A stretch of DNA of 64,000 nucleotides from Anaeromassilibacillus senegalensis (GTDB taxonomy: Bacteria > Bacillota > Clostridia > Oscillospirales > Acutalibacteraceae), in NCBI RefSeq assembly GCF_021531715.1, contig NZ_JAFBIT010000003.1, forward strand, positions 62,001-126,000. The letters are read 5' to 3'. The stretch's first letter is position 1. Each line of letters starts with the position of its first letter. The notes below the pieces were generated by a model. The model was given only the letters and a program-made list of their open reading frames with translations, had not been told where the DNA came from and did no database searches. This document shows positions 35,177 to 43,232 of this stretch, one piece after another. A program made the position numbers and the translations under genes.

Positions 35177-35691
35177 TCCGCATCCGCCCCGCTTTCCGTC
35201 GTTTCCTCGGGCGTGAAATCGCCGGGATAGCTGCCCGCAAGCAGACCGAGGCAGAATTCCTCAACCTCCGCGTCAAACGCGGCCTGCTGCGCCGCGGCGA
35301 TCAGCTCCTTTTCGGTCCAGTCCTTCTGCGCCTTCTTCTCGTTGAGCGCGCTGAGATTCACCGAAACCTCGCGCGTGCAGTCTGGGGGCGCGTCGGCGGC
35401 TGCCTCCAGAACGAGCTTGTAGAGCTTCTGCTCAAAATCGTCCTCGTCCTTGGCGGTTTCCCCGGCCTGCGCCATGTATTGCAGCATATAGGCGCTGTAA
35501 TCCGGCATGGTCACGGTGGCGGTCATGCCCACGCCCGTCAGCGCGTCGGTCTCCACGTGGTAGTTGCCCATCGTGATTTTCTCCTTCATTGCGTTTTCCA
35601 GCCGTGCAGATGGATCCGCGCACCCGCTGAGCGCCAGCACGGCGAGTACGGCAGCCAGCAAAAGCGCGGTCACCCTCCGTTTTTTATCCAT
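35173..35691 (-). CDS. Small lipoprotein of unknown function
   Basis: A 172-residue lipoprotein with signal and lipobox LAVLALSGC (cysteine near residue 24). After it comes a helical region (ARLENAMKEKITMGNYHVE) and a C-terminal acidic tail. No family was recognised. ATGA overlap with the downstream DUF3298-type gene means the two proteins are made in step and may form a complex at the outer face of the membrane. Confidence 0.75.
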   Translation of the reverse strand: MDKKRRVTALLLAAVLAVLALSGCADPSARLENAMKEKITMGNYHVETDALTGVGMTATVTMPDYSAYMLQYMAQAGETAKDEDDFEQKLYKLVLEAAADAPPDCTREVSVNLSALNEKKAQKDWTEKELIAAAQQAAFDAEVEEFCLGLLAGSYPGDFTPEETTESGADAE

Positions 35692-35843
35692 TTACCCCAG
35701 TCCTCTCGGTGCAGAGCGGCGCTCTGCAAAATCATATAAAATCAGTATACACGCAATTTACTCGGCAGGCAAGCGGCTCATGAAAAATTGACAGGCTTTT
35801 GCGCGCCTGCTATAATTTTAAAAAAGGAAAGGGGACGTTTGAT

Positions 35844-36635
35844 ATGGAACTAGGAGTACAAATTTACGGCTGCATGCGCGAATTCCGCGCGGATCCGCAG
35901 GCGTTCTGCGGGCGGCTTGCGGCGGCGGGCTACACGCAGCTTGAGCCGTGCGTTTCGCTGAACAAAACGGCGGCGCAGCTTTTGGAAGCAGGCGTGAACT
36001 CGGTCTGGCAGCCGGAGGAGGCCGCGGGCTTTGCAGCGCTCGCAGCGGCAAACGGGCTGGCGTTTTCGTCCTGCCATATTTTCGGCGATCTGCGCGCGGA
36101 TGCGGACCAGGCGGTGGCGCTTGCTGCGGCAAATGGTCTGCAGGCAATTGTCATCGGCTTCCCGGAGGGCGACCTCGCGGAGATCTGGCCGGTGTTTGCA
36201 GAGGACTGCCTGTATCTGGCTCAGAAGCTGCAGGCGGTCGGCACAGAGCTGTGGATTCACAACAGCTGGCGGGAGATCCGCACGAAAACGGATGACGGCA
36301 GGAGCGCGCTGGAACGCGTGCTCGAGCGGTGCGCGGGCGCGGTCGGCACACAGATCGACGTCGGTTGGGTGCTGTACGGTGGCGAAGACCCGGTTGCGTA
36401 CATGGAAAAGGTGCTCCCGTATCTGCGCTCGGTGCACTATAAGGACATGAAGCCCGGCTATGCGGCGCTGCCGCTTTCGGACGTCCACACGCCGCTCGGA
36501 CACGGCGCACTCGACTGGCGCGCGGTGCAGGCGTTTGCACGGGCGCACGCCATACCGGAGCTGATCGATCAGGATATGAGCGCGGGCGATTTCCTCGCCG
36601 ATCTCGGGGAATCCGCGGCGATCCTCCGGGCATAA
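35844..36635 (+). CDS. Sugar phosphate isomerase/epimerase-family TIM-barrel protein
   Basis: A 263-residue AP-endonuclease-2-like TIM barrel. ATG 35844 follows AAAGGAAAGGGG. Seen motifs: GYTQLEPCVS near the N-terminus, SSCHIFGD, WIHNSWREI with metal-binding histidine, TQIDVGWVLYGGEDP with aspartate, SVHYKDMKPG, and a final LIDQDMS where the acidic ligand is usually Glu. These are metal-dependent sugar isomerases; the sugar is unknown. A strong terminator follows. Confidence 0.85.
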   Translation: MELGVQIYGCMREFRADPQAFCGRLAAAGYTQLEPCVSLNKTAAQLLEAGVNSVWQPEEAAGFAALAAANGLAFSSCHIFGDLRADADQAVALAAANGLQAIVIGFPEGDLAEIWPVFAEDCLYLAQKLQAVGTELWIHNSWREIRTKTDDGRSALERVLERCAGAVGTQIDVGWVLYGGEDPVAYMEKVLPYLRSVHYKDMKPGYAALPLSDVHTPLGHGALDWRAVQAFARAHAIPELIDQDMSAGDFLADLGESAAILRA

Positions 36636-36649
36636 AGTAAAAAGCGAAA

Positions 36650-36684
36650 GGCGCGGTTCCGTTTGGTGGGAACAGCGCCTTTTT
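36650..36684 (+). terminator. Terminator of the TIM-barrel gene
   Basis: GGCGCGGTTCC pairs with GGGAACAGCGCC (one bulge), followed by TTTTTG. Confidence 0.8.
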
Positions 36685-36689
36685 GCACG

Positions 36690-36893
36690 CTGGATTTCCG
36701 GGCAGACAAAGGAAAAGCCGCCCGCGTCGAAGTAAAGCTCCGCCGCCTGCACGTTGTCGTCGGAAATGGTATTCTCGAGCTGCGCCAGGTAGAATTCCTC
36801 GCCGACGGCCTCCTTCGCACCGCTGTACATCGATGCAAAGTGCGCTTCCATCGCGTTGCGCACAAACCCGGAGTATTCCGCGTCGCCGATTCC
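36690..36893 (-). pseudogene. Fragment of a secreted-protein gene
   Basis: About 65 codons read well as protein on the minus strand (NAMEAHFASMYSGAKEAVG, FYLAQLENTISDDN, AAELYFDAGGFSFVCPEI) and resemble extracellular domains such as DUF3298. The 5' part is missing because the frame runs into foreign sequence at 36,893, and the 3' part merges with the terminator. Assigned as a remnant; family uncertain. Confidence 0.4.
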
Positions 36894-37251
36894 TAAATTC
36901 TGGAATGAATGGCTGGCACAGGGAGAAGATCGTCCGATTATGGGAGTCTTTGGTGTATGCATCAATACGAAGGGGAAGGACTTCGATTACTGGATTGCGG
37001 ATCTCTATTCCCCTTGGAAGGAAATACCGGAAGGTTGTGAGACCAGAGTGATTCCGGGAAGCTTCTGGGCGCAGTTTCCATGCACCGATGAAACACTGCA
37101 GGATACAAACACAAAGATCTGGTCGGAGTGGTTGCCTGCGCTTCAAGGGTATTCCCTTGCGGGAGAACACTATATCGAGGTTTATCTTTTCCCGGAAGAC
37201 GGATCAAATGAATTGAGGGTTTCCATCTGGGTGCCGCTGAAGAAAAACTGA
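36893..37251 (+). pseudogene. C-terminal fragment of a GyrI/AraC effector-binding domain protein
   Basis: Starting IPKFWNEWLAQG, about 120 codons match the second half of GyrI-like small-molecule-binding domains: MGVFGVCINTKGKDFDYWIA, RVIPGSFWAQFPC, and IEVYLFPEDG. The domain lacks its first half and any DNA-binding region. An ATG at 36,856 makes a chimeric ORF across the junction, but no ribosome site is clear. Base use from here on is more AT-rich than upstream. Confidence 0.55.
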
Positions 37252-37317
37252 ACCGCCCCAGATTGTGCGGACAGCACAAAAGAGCCCCTAAGTAGGAAAT
37301 AATAAGTATTAAGCGGA

Positions 37318-38061
37318 GTGGCGCAGCGTAAAGTTGCAATCATCACCGGAGGCAGCCGTGGCATTGGCTACGCTACCGCAGACAAATTTTTGAAGGAAGG
37401 CGCTACGGTAATCCTGACCGCAAGCTCACAAGGTTCTGCTGACAAAGCGATTGCGCAGCTGAAAGAAAAGTACCCTGATGCAACAGTTGCGGGAATCAGT
37501 CCTAACCTGTCCAATTTGGAATCTGTCCGCAATGCGTTCCGAGAAGCTGCCTCAAAATACGGTTGCATTGATATTCTGGTGAACAATGCCGGTGTATCCG
37601 AAAGCACTCCCTTTACCGAGTATACGGAGGAAACCTTTGATAAGGTTATGGATCTGAATGTGAAAGGCGTGTTCAACGCCACACGGGCGGTCAGTGAGTG
37701 CATGGTGGCCCGGGGCAAGGGCGTTATTCTCTCCACGTCCTCTATGGTCAGTATTTCTGGCCAACCCAGCGGCTTTGCATATCCCGCGTCCAAGTTCGCA
37801 GTGAATGGCCTGACGGTATCCCTAGCCCGTGAGTTGGGTCCCAAGGGTATCCGGGTCAACGCGGTGGCTCCCGGCATCACGGAGACCGACATGATGAAGG
37901 CCGTACCCAAGGAAGTTATCGAGCCGATGATCAAGCAGATCCCTCTGCGCCGCCTGGGTCAGCCGGAGGATATTGCCAATGCATTTGTGTTCCTGGCATC
38001 TGACGAAGCATCCTATATCACGGGCGTTGTGCTCAGTGTAGACGGAATGGCAAGAACATAA
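37318..38061 (+). CDS. Short-chain dehydrogenase/reductase, FabG-like
   Basis: A 247-residue SDR. The cofactor motif TGGSRGIG is at residues 10-17, NNAG near 88, and the catalytic Ser, Tyr and Lys in STSSMVSISG and YPASKFA. PGITETDMM and the C-terminal SYITGVVLSVDGG-like end resemble FabG and related oxidoreductases. The start GTG 37318 has only a weak ribosome site (GCGGA), so translation may be low or the true start altered by the nearby junction. It leads the stress cluster, but its part in sulfur chemistry is unclear. Confidence 0.85.
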   Translation: MAQRKVAIITGGSRGIGYATADKFLKEGATVILTASSQGSADKAIAQLKEKYPDATVAGISPNLSNLESVRNAFREAASKYGCIDILVNNAGVSESTPFTEYTEETFDKVMDLNVKGVFNATRAVSECMVARGKGVILSTSSMVSISGQPSGFAYPASKFAVNGLTVSLARELGPKGIRVNAVAPGITETDMMKAVPKEVIEPMIKQIPLRRLGQPEDIANAFVFLASDEASYITGVVLSVDGMART

Positions 38062-38120
38062 AAAAGGAAACAGAGCAGCTGGAAACGGCTGTCCTATCTT
38101 CAAAATATGGTGGTATACAC

Positions 38121-38510
38121 ATGAAAAGAATCATTCCCATTTTAATGACTTTACTGCTTCTCTCTGGTTGTGCAACGCAATCCGCTGAAAAAACCTATCG
38201 ACAGATTACTATGGAGGAAGCTATTACGATGATGGAGGAGGAAACCGGATACATCATCCTCGATGTTCGTACTGCTCAGGAATATAGCGAAAAGCATATT
38301 CCCGGTGCTATCAATATTGCCAACGAATCCATTGGCACAGAGGATATCTCTGAACTGCCGGATAAAGATCAGCTGATTCTGGTATACTGCCGCAGCGGTA
38401 ATCGGAGTAAGCAGGCATCTGAAAAACTGGTGAAACTGGGCTACACCAATATCATTGAGATCGGCGGAATTAATAGTTGGCCCGGTGAAACAGTCACCGG
38501 CGATAAGTGA
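38121..38510 (+). CDS. Rhodanese lipoprotein
   Basis: A 129-residue exported rhodanese. The lipobox LLLLSGC ends at Cys17, so the protein is anchored to the outer side of the membrane. The rhodanese domain has IILDVRTAQEYSEKHIPGAI and the active loop VYCRSGNRSKQA, with catalytic cysteine, ending IGGINSWPGE. It probably handles sulfane sulfur outside the cell. Two cytosolic rhodanese domains are encoded just downstream. Confidence 0.9.
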   Translation: MKRIIPILMTLLLLSGCATQSAEKTYRQITMEEAITMMEEETGYIILDVRTAQEYSEKHIPGAINIANESIGTEDISELPDKDQLILVYCRSGNRSKQASEKLVKLGYTNIIEIGGINSWPGETVTGDK

Positions 38511-38581
38511 TAAAATCACAGAACAAGGAACGACTACTGGATATAATAAAGCCATAAAAAAGAAAACAGGAGGACTTAAAT

Positions 38582-38887
38582 ATGTCTGCTATCAGTGTTA
38601 ATAAAAACAATTTCAATCAAGAGGTTTTGAACTCGGACAAGCCCGTCCTGATGGATTTCTGGGCTCCCTGGTGTGGTCCTTGCCGCATGGTAGTTCCTCT
38701 GGTAGAGGAGATTGCCAAGGAGCGCTCCGATATCAAGGTTGTTAAAATTAATGTGGATGAGGAACAGGAACTGGCTATGCAGTTCGGTGTGATGAGCATA
38801 CCCACTCTGGTGGTTATGAAGAACGGAAAGATTGTCAATCAAGTCACCGGTGCCAGACCTAAGGCTCAGATTCTCGCCATGCTGTAA
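38582..38887 (+). CDS. trxA: Thioredoxin
   Basis: A 101-residue thioredoxin with the active site WCGPC (Cys31 and Cys34), a buried aspartate upstream, and the cis-proline in [19 protein letters not shown] precedes ATG 38582. It reduces protein disulfides and, in this cluster, could receive persulfide sulfur from rhodaneses. The following rhodanese gene starts 12 bases later. Confidence 0.93.
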   Translation: MSAISVNKNNFNQEVLNSDKPVLMDFWAPWCGPCRMVVPLVEEIAKERSDIKVVKINVDEEQELAMQFGVMSIPTLVVMKNGKIVNQVTGARPKAQILAML

Positions 38888-38899
38888 GGAGGTGCAAAG

Positions 38900-39220
38900 A
38901 TGAGATTCTTCGATTTCCTGAAAGGCCCTGACATCAATCAGGGTGTCAAAGAATATAGCACTACGGATGGCGCAGTCCTGCTGGATGTTCGCACTCCCGA
39001 CGAATACCGGCAGGGGCATATCCCCGGCAGTAAAAATATTCCCTTGCAGTCCATTGACAAAGTGGCTGACATGATCGACAATAAAGCTACCCCCATCTTT
39101 GTACACTGTCTCAGTGGTGCAAGAAGCCGCCAGGCAGCTGCTGTTTTGCAGCAGCTGGGTTATACCAACGTGAAAAACATAGGCGGAATTTCCGCTTATG
39201 CAGGAAAGGTGGAACGATAA
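38900..39220 (+). CDS. Cytosolic single-domain rhodanese
   Basis: A 106-residue rhodanese with LLDVRTPDEYRQGHIPGSKNI and active loop HCLSGARSRQAAAVL. AAGGAGG precedes ATG 38900. No signal peptide. It lies between thioredoxin and the CoA-disulfide reductase genes with short gaps, so it is part of the same operon. Confidence 0.92.
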   Translation: MRFFDFLKGPDINQGVKEYSTTDGAVLLDVRTPDEYRQGHIPGSKNIPLQSIDKVADMIDNKATPIFVHCLSGARSRQAAAVLQQLGYTNVKNIGGISAYAGKVER

Positions 39221-39221
39221 T

Positions 39222-40916
39222 ATGAAAGTTGTCATTGTAGGCGGTGTGGCAGGCGGTGCTACCGCTGCCGCCCGTATTCGCAGGCTGAATGAACAGGCGG
39301 AGATCGTGGTGTTTGAGCGGTCGGGATATATTTCCTATGCCAACTGTGGTCTGCCTTACTATATCGGTGATGTCATTACCGATCCTGAGGCTCTGACCCT
39401 CCAGACCCCGGAAAGCTTCTTCTCCCGGTTCCGTGTAAACATGAAGGTGCGCCATGAGGTTACGGCGATTCATCCCGAAGAAAAAACTGTTTCCGTAAAA
39501 AATCTGGAGACGGGTGAGGAATTCAAGGAACGCTATGACAAGCTGCTTCTCTCTCCCGGTGCCAAGCCTACCCAGCCCCGACTTCCCGGTGTGGGACTTG
39601 ACAAACTGTTTACCTTGCGCACCGTGGAGGACACCTTCCGTATCAAGGATTACATCAATGCAAACCATCCCAAATCCGCTGTACTGGCAGGTGGTGGCTT
39701 CATTGGATTGGAGCTTGCAGAAAACCTGCGAGAGCTGGGGATGGATGTCACCATTGTCCAGCGTCCAAAACAGCTTATGAATCCCTTTGATGCCGATATG
39801 GCTTCTTTCATCCATAATGAAATGCGCAAGCACGGTGTAAAGCTGGCACTTGGTCATACCGTAGAAGGGTTTGAGGAAAGGGACAGCGGCGTGGATGTGC
39901 TGCTGAAAGACGAACAGCCTCTCCATGCGGATATGGTAATCCTGGCCATTGGTGTTTCTCCCGAAACCACCCTTGCAAAGGATGCCGGGTTGGAACTGGG
40001 CATTAAAGGAAGTATTGTGGTCAATGACCGAATGGAAACCTCTATTTCCGACATCTATGCCGTGGGCGATGCGGTGCAGGTGAAGCACTTCGTCACCGGG
40101 CAGGAGGCTCTGATCTCTTTGGCTGGCCCTGCCAATAAACAGGGACGAATCGCTGCGGACAACATCTGTGGCGGAGACAGCTATTATACCGGCTCCCAAG
40201 GCAGCAGTGTCATCAAGATCTTCGGCATGACTGCCGCTACTACCGGCGTAAATGAGACCAACGCCAGAAAAACAGGGCTGGATGTTGATACGGTTATCCT
40301 GTCGCCCATGAGCCATGCAGGTTACTACCCCGGCGGGAAAGTCATGACAATGAAGGTGGTCTTTGAAAAGGCGACTTATCGCCTGCTGGGTGCGCAGATC
40401 GTAGGCTATGAAGGTGTGGATAAGCGCATTGATGTGCTGGCCACCGCTATCCGGGCAGGAATGAAAGCCACGGAACTGAAGGATCTGGATCTGGCCTACG
40501 CACCGCCTTATTCCTCTGCGAAAGACCCGGTAAATATGGCTGGCTTTATGGTTGAGAATATCGCAAACGGTGTTCTGAAACAATGGCATCTGGAAGATGC
40601 AGATCGTCTTCCTCGTGACGGAAGCGTAACTCTGTTGGACACCCGCACTGTGGAAGAATTCGCACACGGACACATTGACGGCTTCTTTAACATCCCGGTG
40701 GACGAGCTGCGAGAGCGGCTGGGTGAGCTGGACAAGCGTAAGAGAGTCTACGTCATCTGTCAGAGCGGTCTGCGCAGCTACATTGCCTGTCGTATCCTGG
40801 CCGGAAACGGCTTTGACTGCTATAACTTCTCCGGCGGCTTCCGTTTCTATGATGCTGTGACCAATGATCGCTGTCTCATTGAATCGGCTACGGCCTGCGG
40901 AATGGATCGAGCATAA
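39222..40916 (+). CDS. CoA-disulfide reductase/persulfide reductase with C-terminal rhodanese
   Basis: A 564-residue flavoprotein. The FAD motif VGGVAGGATAAAR opens the protein; the active cysteine is C42 in SYANCGLPYY, the single-cysteine site of CoA-disulfide reductases. The NAD(P) site is near VLAGGGFIGLELAE, and a second FAD motif is DIYAVGDAVQV. The C-terminal 100 residues form a rhodanese domain with catalytic C513 (VICQSGLRS). The fusion in other bacteria reduces CoA persulfide or polysulfide with NAD(P)H. It is the last gene of the operon and suggests the cluster deals with sulfane sulfur. Confidence 0.93.
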   Translation: MKVVIVGGVAGGATAAARIRRLNEQAEIVVFERSGYISYANCGLPYYIGDVITDPEALTLQTPESFFSRFRVNMKVRHEVTAIHPEEKTVSVKNLETGEEFKERYDKLLLSPGAKPTQPRLPGVGLDKLFTLRTVEDTFRIKDYINANHPKSAVLAGGGFIGLELAENLRELGMDVTIVQRPKQLMNPFDADMASFIHNEMRKHGVKLALGHTVEGFEERDSGVDVLLKDEQPLHADMVILAIGVSPETTLAKDAGLELGIKGSIVVNDRMETSISDIYAVGDAVQVKHFVTGQEALISLAGPANKQGRIAADNICGGDSYYTGSQGSSVIKIFGMTAATTGVNETNARKTGLDVDTVILSPMSHAGYYPGGKVMTMKVVFEKATYRLLGAQIVGYEGVDKRIDVLATAIRAGMKATELKDLDLAYAPPYSSAKDPVNMAGFMVENIANGVLKQWHLEDADRLPRDGSVTLLDTRTVEEFAHGHIDGFFNIPVDELRERLGELDKRKRVYVICQSGLRSYIACRILAGNGFDCYNFSGGFRFYDAVTNDRCLIESATACGMDRA

Positions 40917-40964
40917 AATCAGGACATCTGCTTGCAACGAATAGCAAGCAGATGTCCTTTTTGC

Positions 40965-41624
40965 TTAATCATTTTGCAGTTGTTCCAGTCTGATTTTGTC
41001 TGTAACCTCCACTGTTCCACGAGACAGCCTGACCATACCCTCGTTCTGGAAATAGCGGAGCATTCGGGTAACTACCTCACGGGCGGTGCCCATGTGGCCC
41101 GCAATGGTTTCATGGGTAATCTTGAGGATGTTTGTTTCCTCTAAGCTGCATTCCTCCAGCAGAAATTCTGCCAGCCTTTTATCAAAGCTTTTCCACATGA
41201 TCTGCTCCATGAGCCACATAACCTCAGAAAAACGGGTAGCCATAATTTCGTTGGTAAAATTAGCTACCACAGCAGACTCTTTCATAATGCGCTGATAAGT
41301 GTCAGCAGAAATAACCCACATCGTGGTATCCTTCTGCGCCTCAATGGTGATCTCAAACTGAATGCTGTTCATCATACAGGAGGCGGAAAACAGGCAAATA
41401 TCCCGATCAAACAAACGATAGAGGCTAATCTCCCGTCCTTCATCGGAAAGAATATAGGCACGAAGCTGTCCGCTTCTTACCAGCAGAAGACCGGTACACT
41501 CCACAGTTCCGTTGTGAATCACAGTCCCTTTGTCCACTTTTCGTAAAACTGCATTTTGCTCCAAAATCTGCTGCTGAGTCGGTGTCAGTTTGTTCCAAAT
41601 TGGAAAATAGGATGAAAAATCCAT
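40965..41624 (-). CDS. Crp/Fnr-family transcriptional regulator
   Basis: A 219-residue Crp/Fnr protein. The N-terminal cyclic-nucleotide-like fold has GTVIHNGTVECTGLLLVRSGQLRAY; the C-terminal winged helix has HETIAGHMGTAREVVTRMLRYF. The N-terminal four-cysteine Fnr Fe-S motif is absent, but C-rich positions (SASCMM, LEECSLEE) are present and could sense redox or sulfur. ATG 41624 follows AAGGAGGTGT. It is divergent from the DUF134-NifX gene and convergent with the CoA-disulfide reductase gene, so it probably controls this cluster. Confidence 0.9.
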   Translation of the reverse strand: MDFSSYFPIWNKLTPTQQQILEQNAVLRKVDKGTVIHNGTVECTGLLLVRSGQLRAYILSDEGREISLYRLFDRDICLFSASCMMNSIQFEITIEAQKDTTMWVISADTYQRIMKESAVVANFTNEIMATRFSEVMWLMEQIMWKSFDKRLAEFLLEECSLEETNILKITHETIAGHMGTAREVVTRMLRYFQNEGMVRLSRGTVEVTDKIRLEQLQND

Positions 41625-41648
41625 GGGTACACCTCCTTGAATACACAT

Positions 41649-41677
41649 AGTATAAAATAATTTATGGCATATGTCAA
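41649..41677 (-). promoter_or_regulatory. Promoter of the Crp/Fnr gene
   Basis: TTGACA (41672-41677, minus) and TATACT (41649-41654, minus) with a 17-base spacer. Confidence 0.8.
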
Positions 41678-41695
41678 TAATTCCGTTGACATATA
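41668..41695. promoter_or_regulatory. Inverted repeat joining two divergent -35 boxes
   Basis: CATATGTCAA (41668-41677) and TTGACATATA (41686-41695) are an inverted repeat, 9 of 10 bases matching, with an 8-base spacer. It contains both -35 boxes. A second palindrome, GGCATATGCC, lies at 41727-41736 near the plus-strand start site. A dimeric regulator bound here would affect both promoters. Confidence 0.6.
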
Positions 41696-41714
41696 GGAAA
41701 AGGAGATGTACAAT
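41686..41714 (+). promoter_or_regulatory. Promoter of the DUF134-NifX gene
   Basis: TTGACA (41686-41691) and TACAAT (41709-41714) with a 17-base spacer. Confidence 0.8.
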
Positions 41715-41759
41715 GGTCGCATAAATGGCATATGCCGCAAATAATATGGAGGTGAATCT

Positions 41760-42530
41760 GTGCCAAGACCGAGAAAATGCAGAAAAGTTTGTTGTTTGCC
41801 GGATAATGATGGTTTTGTTCCGGTTCGTGGCGGCGAGGAACTGACTCCCATTGTCCTGAATGTGGATGAGTATGAATCCATTCGCCTGATTGACCGTGAA
41901 GGTTTTTCTCAGGAGCAATGCGGAGAATATATGCGTATTGCCAGAACAACGGTTCAGCAGATTTATGCAGCTGCCCGCAAAAAACTGGCCGATGCGCTGG
42001 TTGAGGGACTTCCTCTGCGAATCGAGGGAGGGGATTTTACACTCTGCAGCGGAAACAGCGCAGCCTACGGGTGCAAAAATTGCTATCAGCAAAAAATCCA
42101 TCCGATGCACGAAAAACCGAAAGGAGATAATATTATGAGAATTGCAGTCACTTATGAAAACGGAGAAATCTTTCAGCACTTCGGTCACACCGAACAGTTT
42201 AAAATCTACGATGCGGAAGATGGAAAAATCATTTCATCTGAGGTTGTGGATGCTGGCGGCAGCGGACATGGTGCACTGGCAGGCGTCCTGAGTGCACTGA
42301 AGGTGGATGCCCTGATCTGCGGCGGTATTGGCGGCGGTGCCCGGATGGCACTGAGCGATGTGGGTATCCGGCTTTATGGTGGTGTTTCCGGCAACGCTGA
42401 TGCAGCAGCAGAAGCACTGGCAGCAGGCGAGCTGGACTTCAACCCCAATGTCCGGTGTGATCATCACGACCACCATGGGGAAGGTCACTCTTGCGGTTCC
42501 CACGGCTGCAGCCATCACTCCTGCGACTGA
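41760..42530 (+). CDS. DUF134 DNA-binding domain fused to NifX/NifB-type domain
   Basis: A 256-residue fusion starting at GTG 41760 after GGAGG. Residues 1-100 are DUF134 (MPRPRKCRKVCCLPDNDGFV, ESIRLIDREGFSQEQCGEYM, a helix-turn-helix). Residues 126-230 are a dinitrogenase Fe-Mo cofactor-type domain (IAVTYENGEIFQHFGHTEQF, GVLSALKVDALICGGIGGG). The tail is rich in His and Cys and should bind metal. An internal AAGGAG (42121) and ATG 42135 at the domain joint could give the second domain alone. These domains are usually separate genes; they sense or carry Fe-S or Mo clusters. Confidence 0.88.
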   Translation: MPRPRKCRKVCCLPDNDGFVPVRGGEELTPIVLNVDEYESIRLIDREGFSQEQCGEYMRIARTTVQQIYAAARKKLADALVEGLPLRIEGGDFTLCSGNSAAYGCKNCYQQKIHPMHEKPKGDNIMRIAVTYENGEIFQHFGHTEQFKIYDAEDGKIISSEVVDAGGSGHGALAGVLSALKVDALICGGIGGGARMALSDVGIRLYGGVSGNADAAAEALAAGELDFNPNVRCDHHDHHGEGHSCGSHGCSHHSCD

Positions 42531-42544
42531 AATAGGTGATTAAG

Positions 42545-42564
42545 TCACGGAATATGTGTCGTGA
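42545..42564 (+). promoter_or_regulatory. Inverted repeat before the rubredoxin gene
   Basis: TCACG (42545-42549) and CGTGA (42560-42564) are separated by 10 bases, 37 bases before the start of the rubredoxin-domain gene. A candidate operator. Confidence 0.4.
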
Positions 42565-42600
42565 TTTGATAAAATATAGATAAAGGAGGCGGTAAAACCT

Positions 42601-43230
42601 ATGAAACAATATGTTTGCGGCATTTGTGGATATATTCACGATGAAGCTGTCGGTGGCAAGTGGGAAGACCTACCTGCCGATTGGAAGTGTCCTGTCTGTA
42701 AAGCAGGCAAAGACGCTTTCAAACCCAAAGAAGAAAAAACAGCGTTCCAGGAGGTCCTTGAAAAGCCCCATGTGGACAAGGAACTCTCTCCCATGGAAAT
42801 GAGCATCATCTGCTCCAATCTGGCCCGTGGCTGCGAAAAGCAGTATCTGCCCCAGCAGGCAGATGATTTCAGAAAATTGGCAGAGTTCTTCAGAAGCAAG
42901 GCTGCGCCCATCGAGGAGGCCAGCACAGCCAAGCTGCTGGAACTCATTGACAAGGATTTGTCTGTAGGGTATCCCTATGGCAATGCTATAGCCGGTGAAA
43001 AGCATGATCGGGGTGGTCTGCGCTGTCAGGTGTGGAGTGAAAAGGTTACCCGAATGCTCCAATCTCTGCTGACTCGATATGAATCTGAGGGAGACAAGAT
43101 GTTGGAAAACACCGGTGTCTGGGTTTGCACGGTCTGTGGTTTTGTCTATGTTGGTGACATAGCTCCGGAGCTATGTCCGGTGTGTAAGGTTCCCAGTTGG
43201 AAATTTGAAAAAATGGAAGGGAGGGCATAA
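42601..43230 (+). CDS. Two-rubredoxin protein with central helical domain
   Basis: A 209-residue protein. The N-terminal rubredoxin domain has [20 protein letters not shown] and CPVCK (residues 6-45). A helical middle (about 60-165) contains [19 protein letters not shown]. The C-terminal rubredoxin-like knuckle has [30 protein letters not shown] precedes ATG 42601. Rubredoxins feed electrons to rubrerythrin and similar peroxidases, whose gene begins 2 bases after this stop, so they are coupled. Confidence 0.88.
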   Translation: MKQYVCGICGYIHDEAVGGKWEDLPADWKCPVCKAGKDAFKPKEEKTAFQEVLEKPHVDKELSPMEMSIICSNLARGCEKQYLPQQADDFRKLAEFFRSKAAPIEEASTAKLLELIDKDLSVGYPYGNAIAGEKHDRGGLRCQVWSEKVTRMLQSLLTRYESEGDKMLENTGVWVCTVCGFVYVGDIAPELCPVCKVPSWKFEKMEGRA

Positions 43231-43232
43231 CT

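Noticed and set aside
39111-40937. 608-codon open frame on the minus strand
   Set aside because: Shadow of the CoA-disulfide reductase gene, whose motifs are unmistakable.
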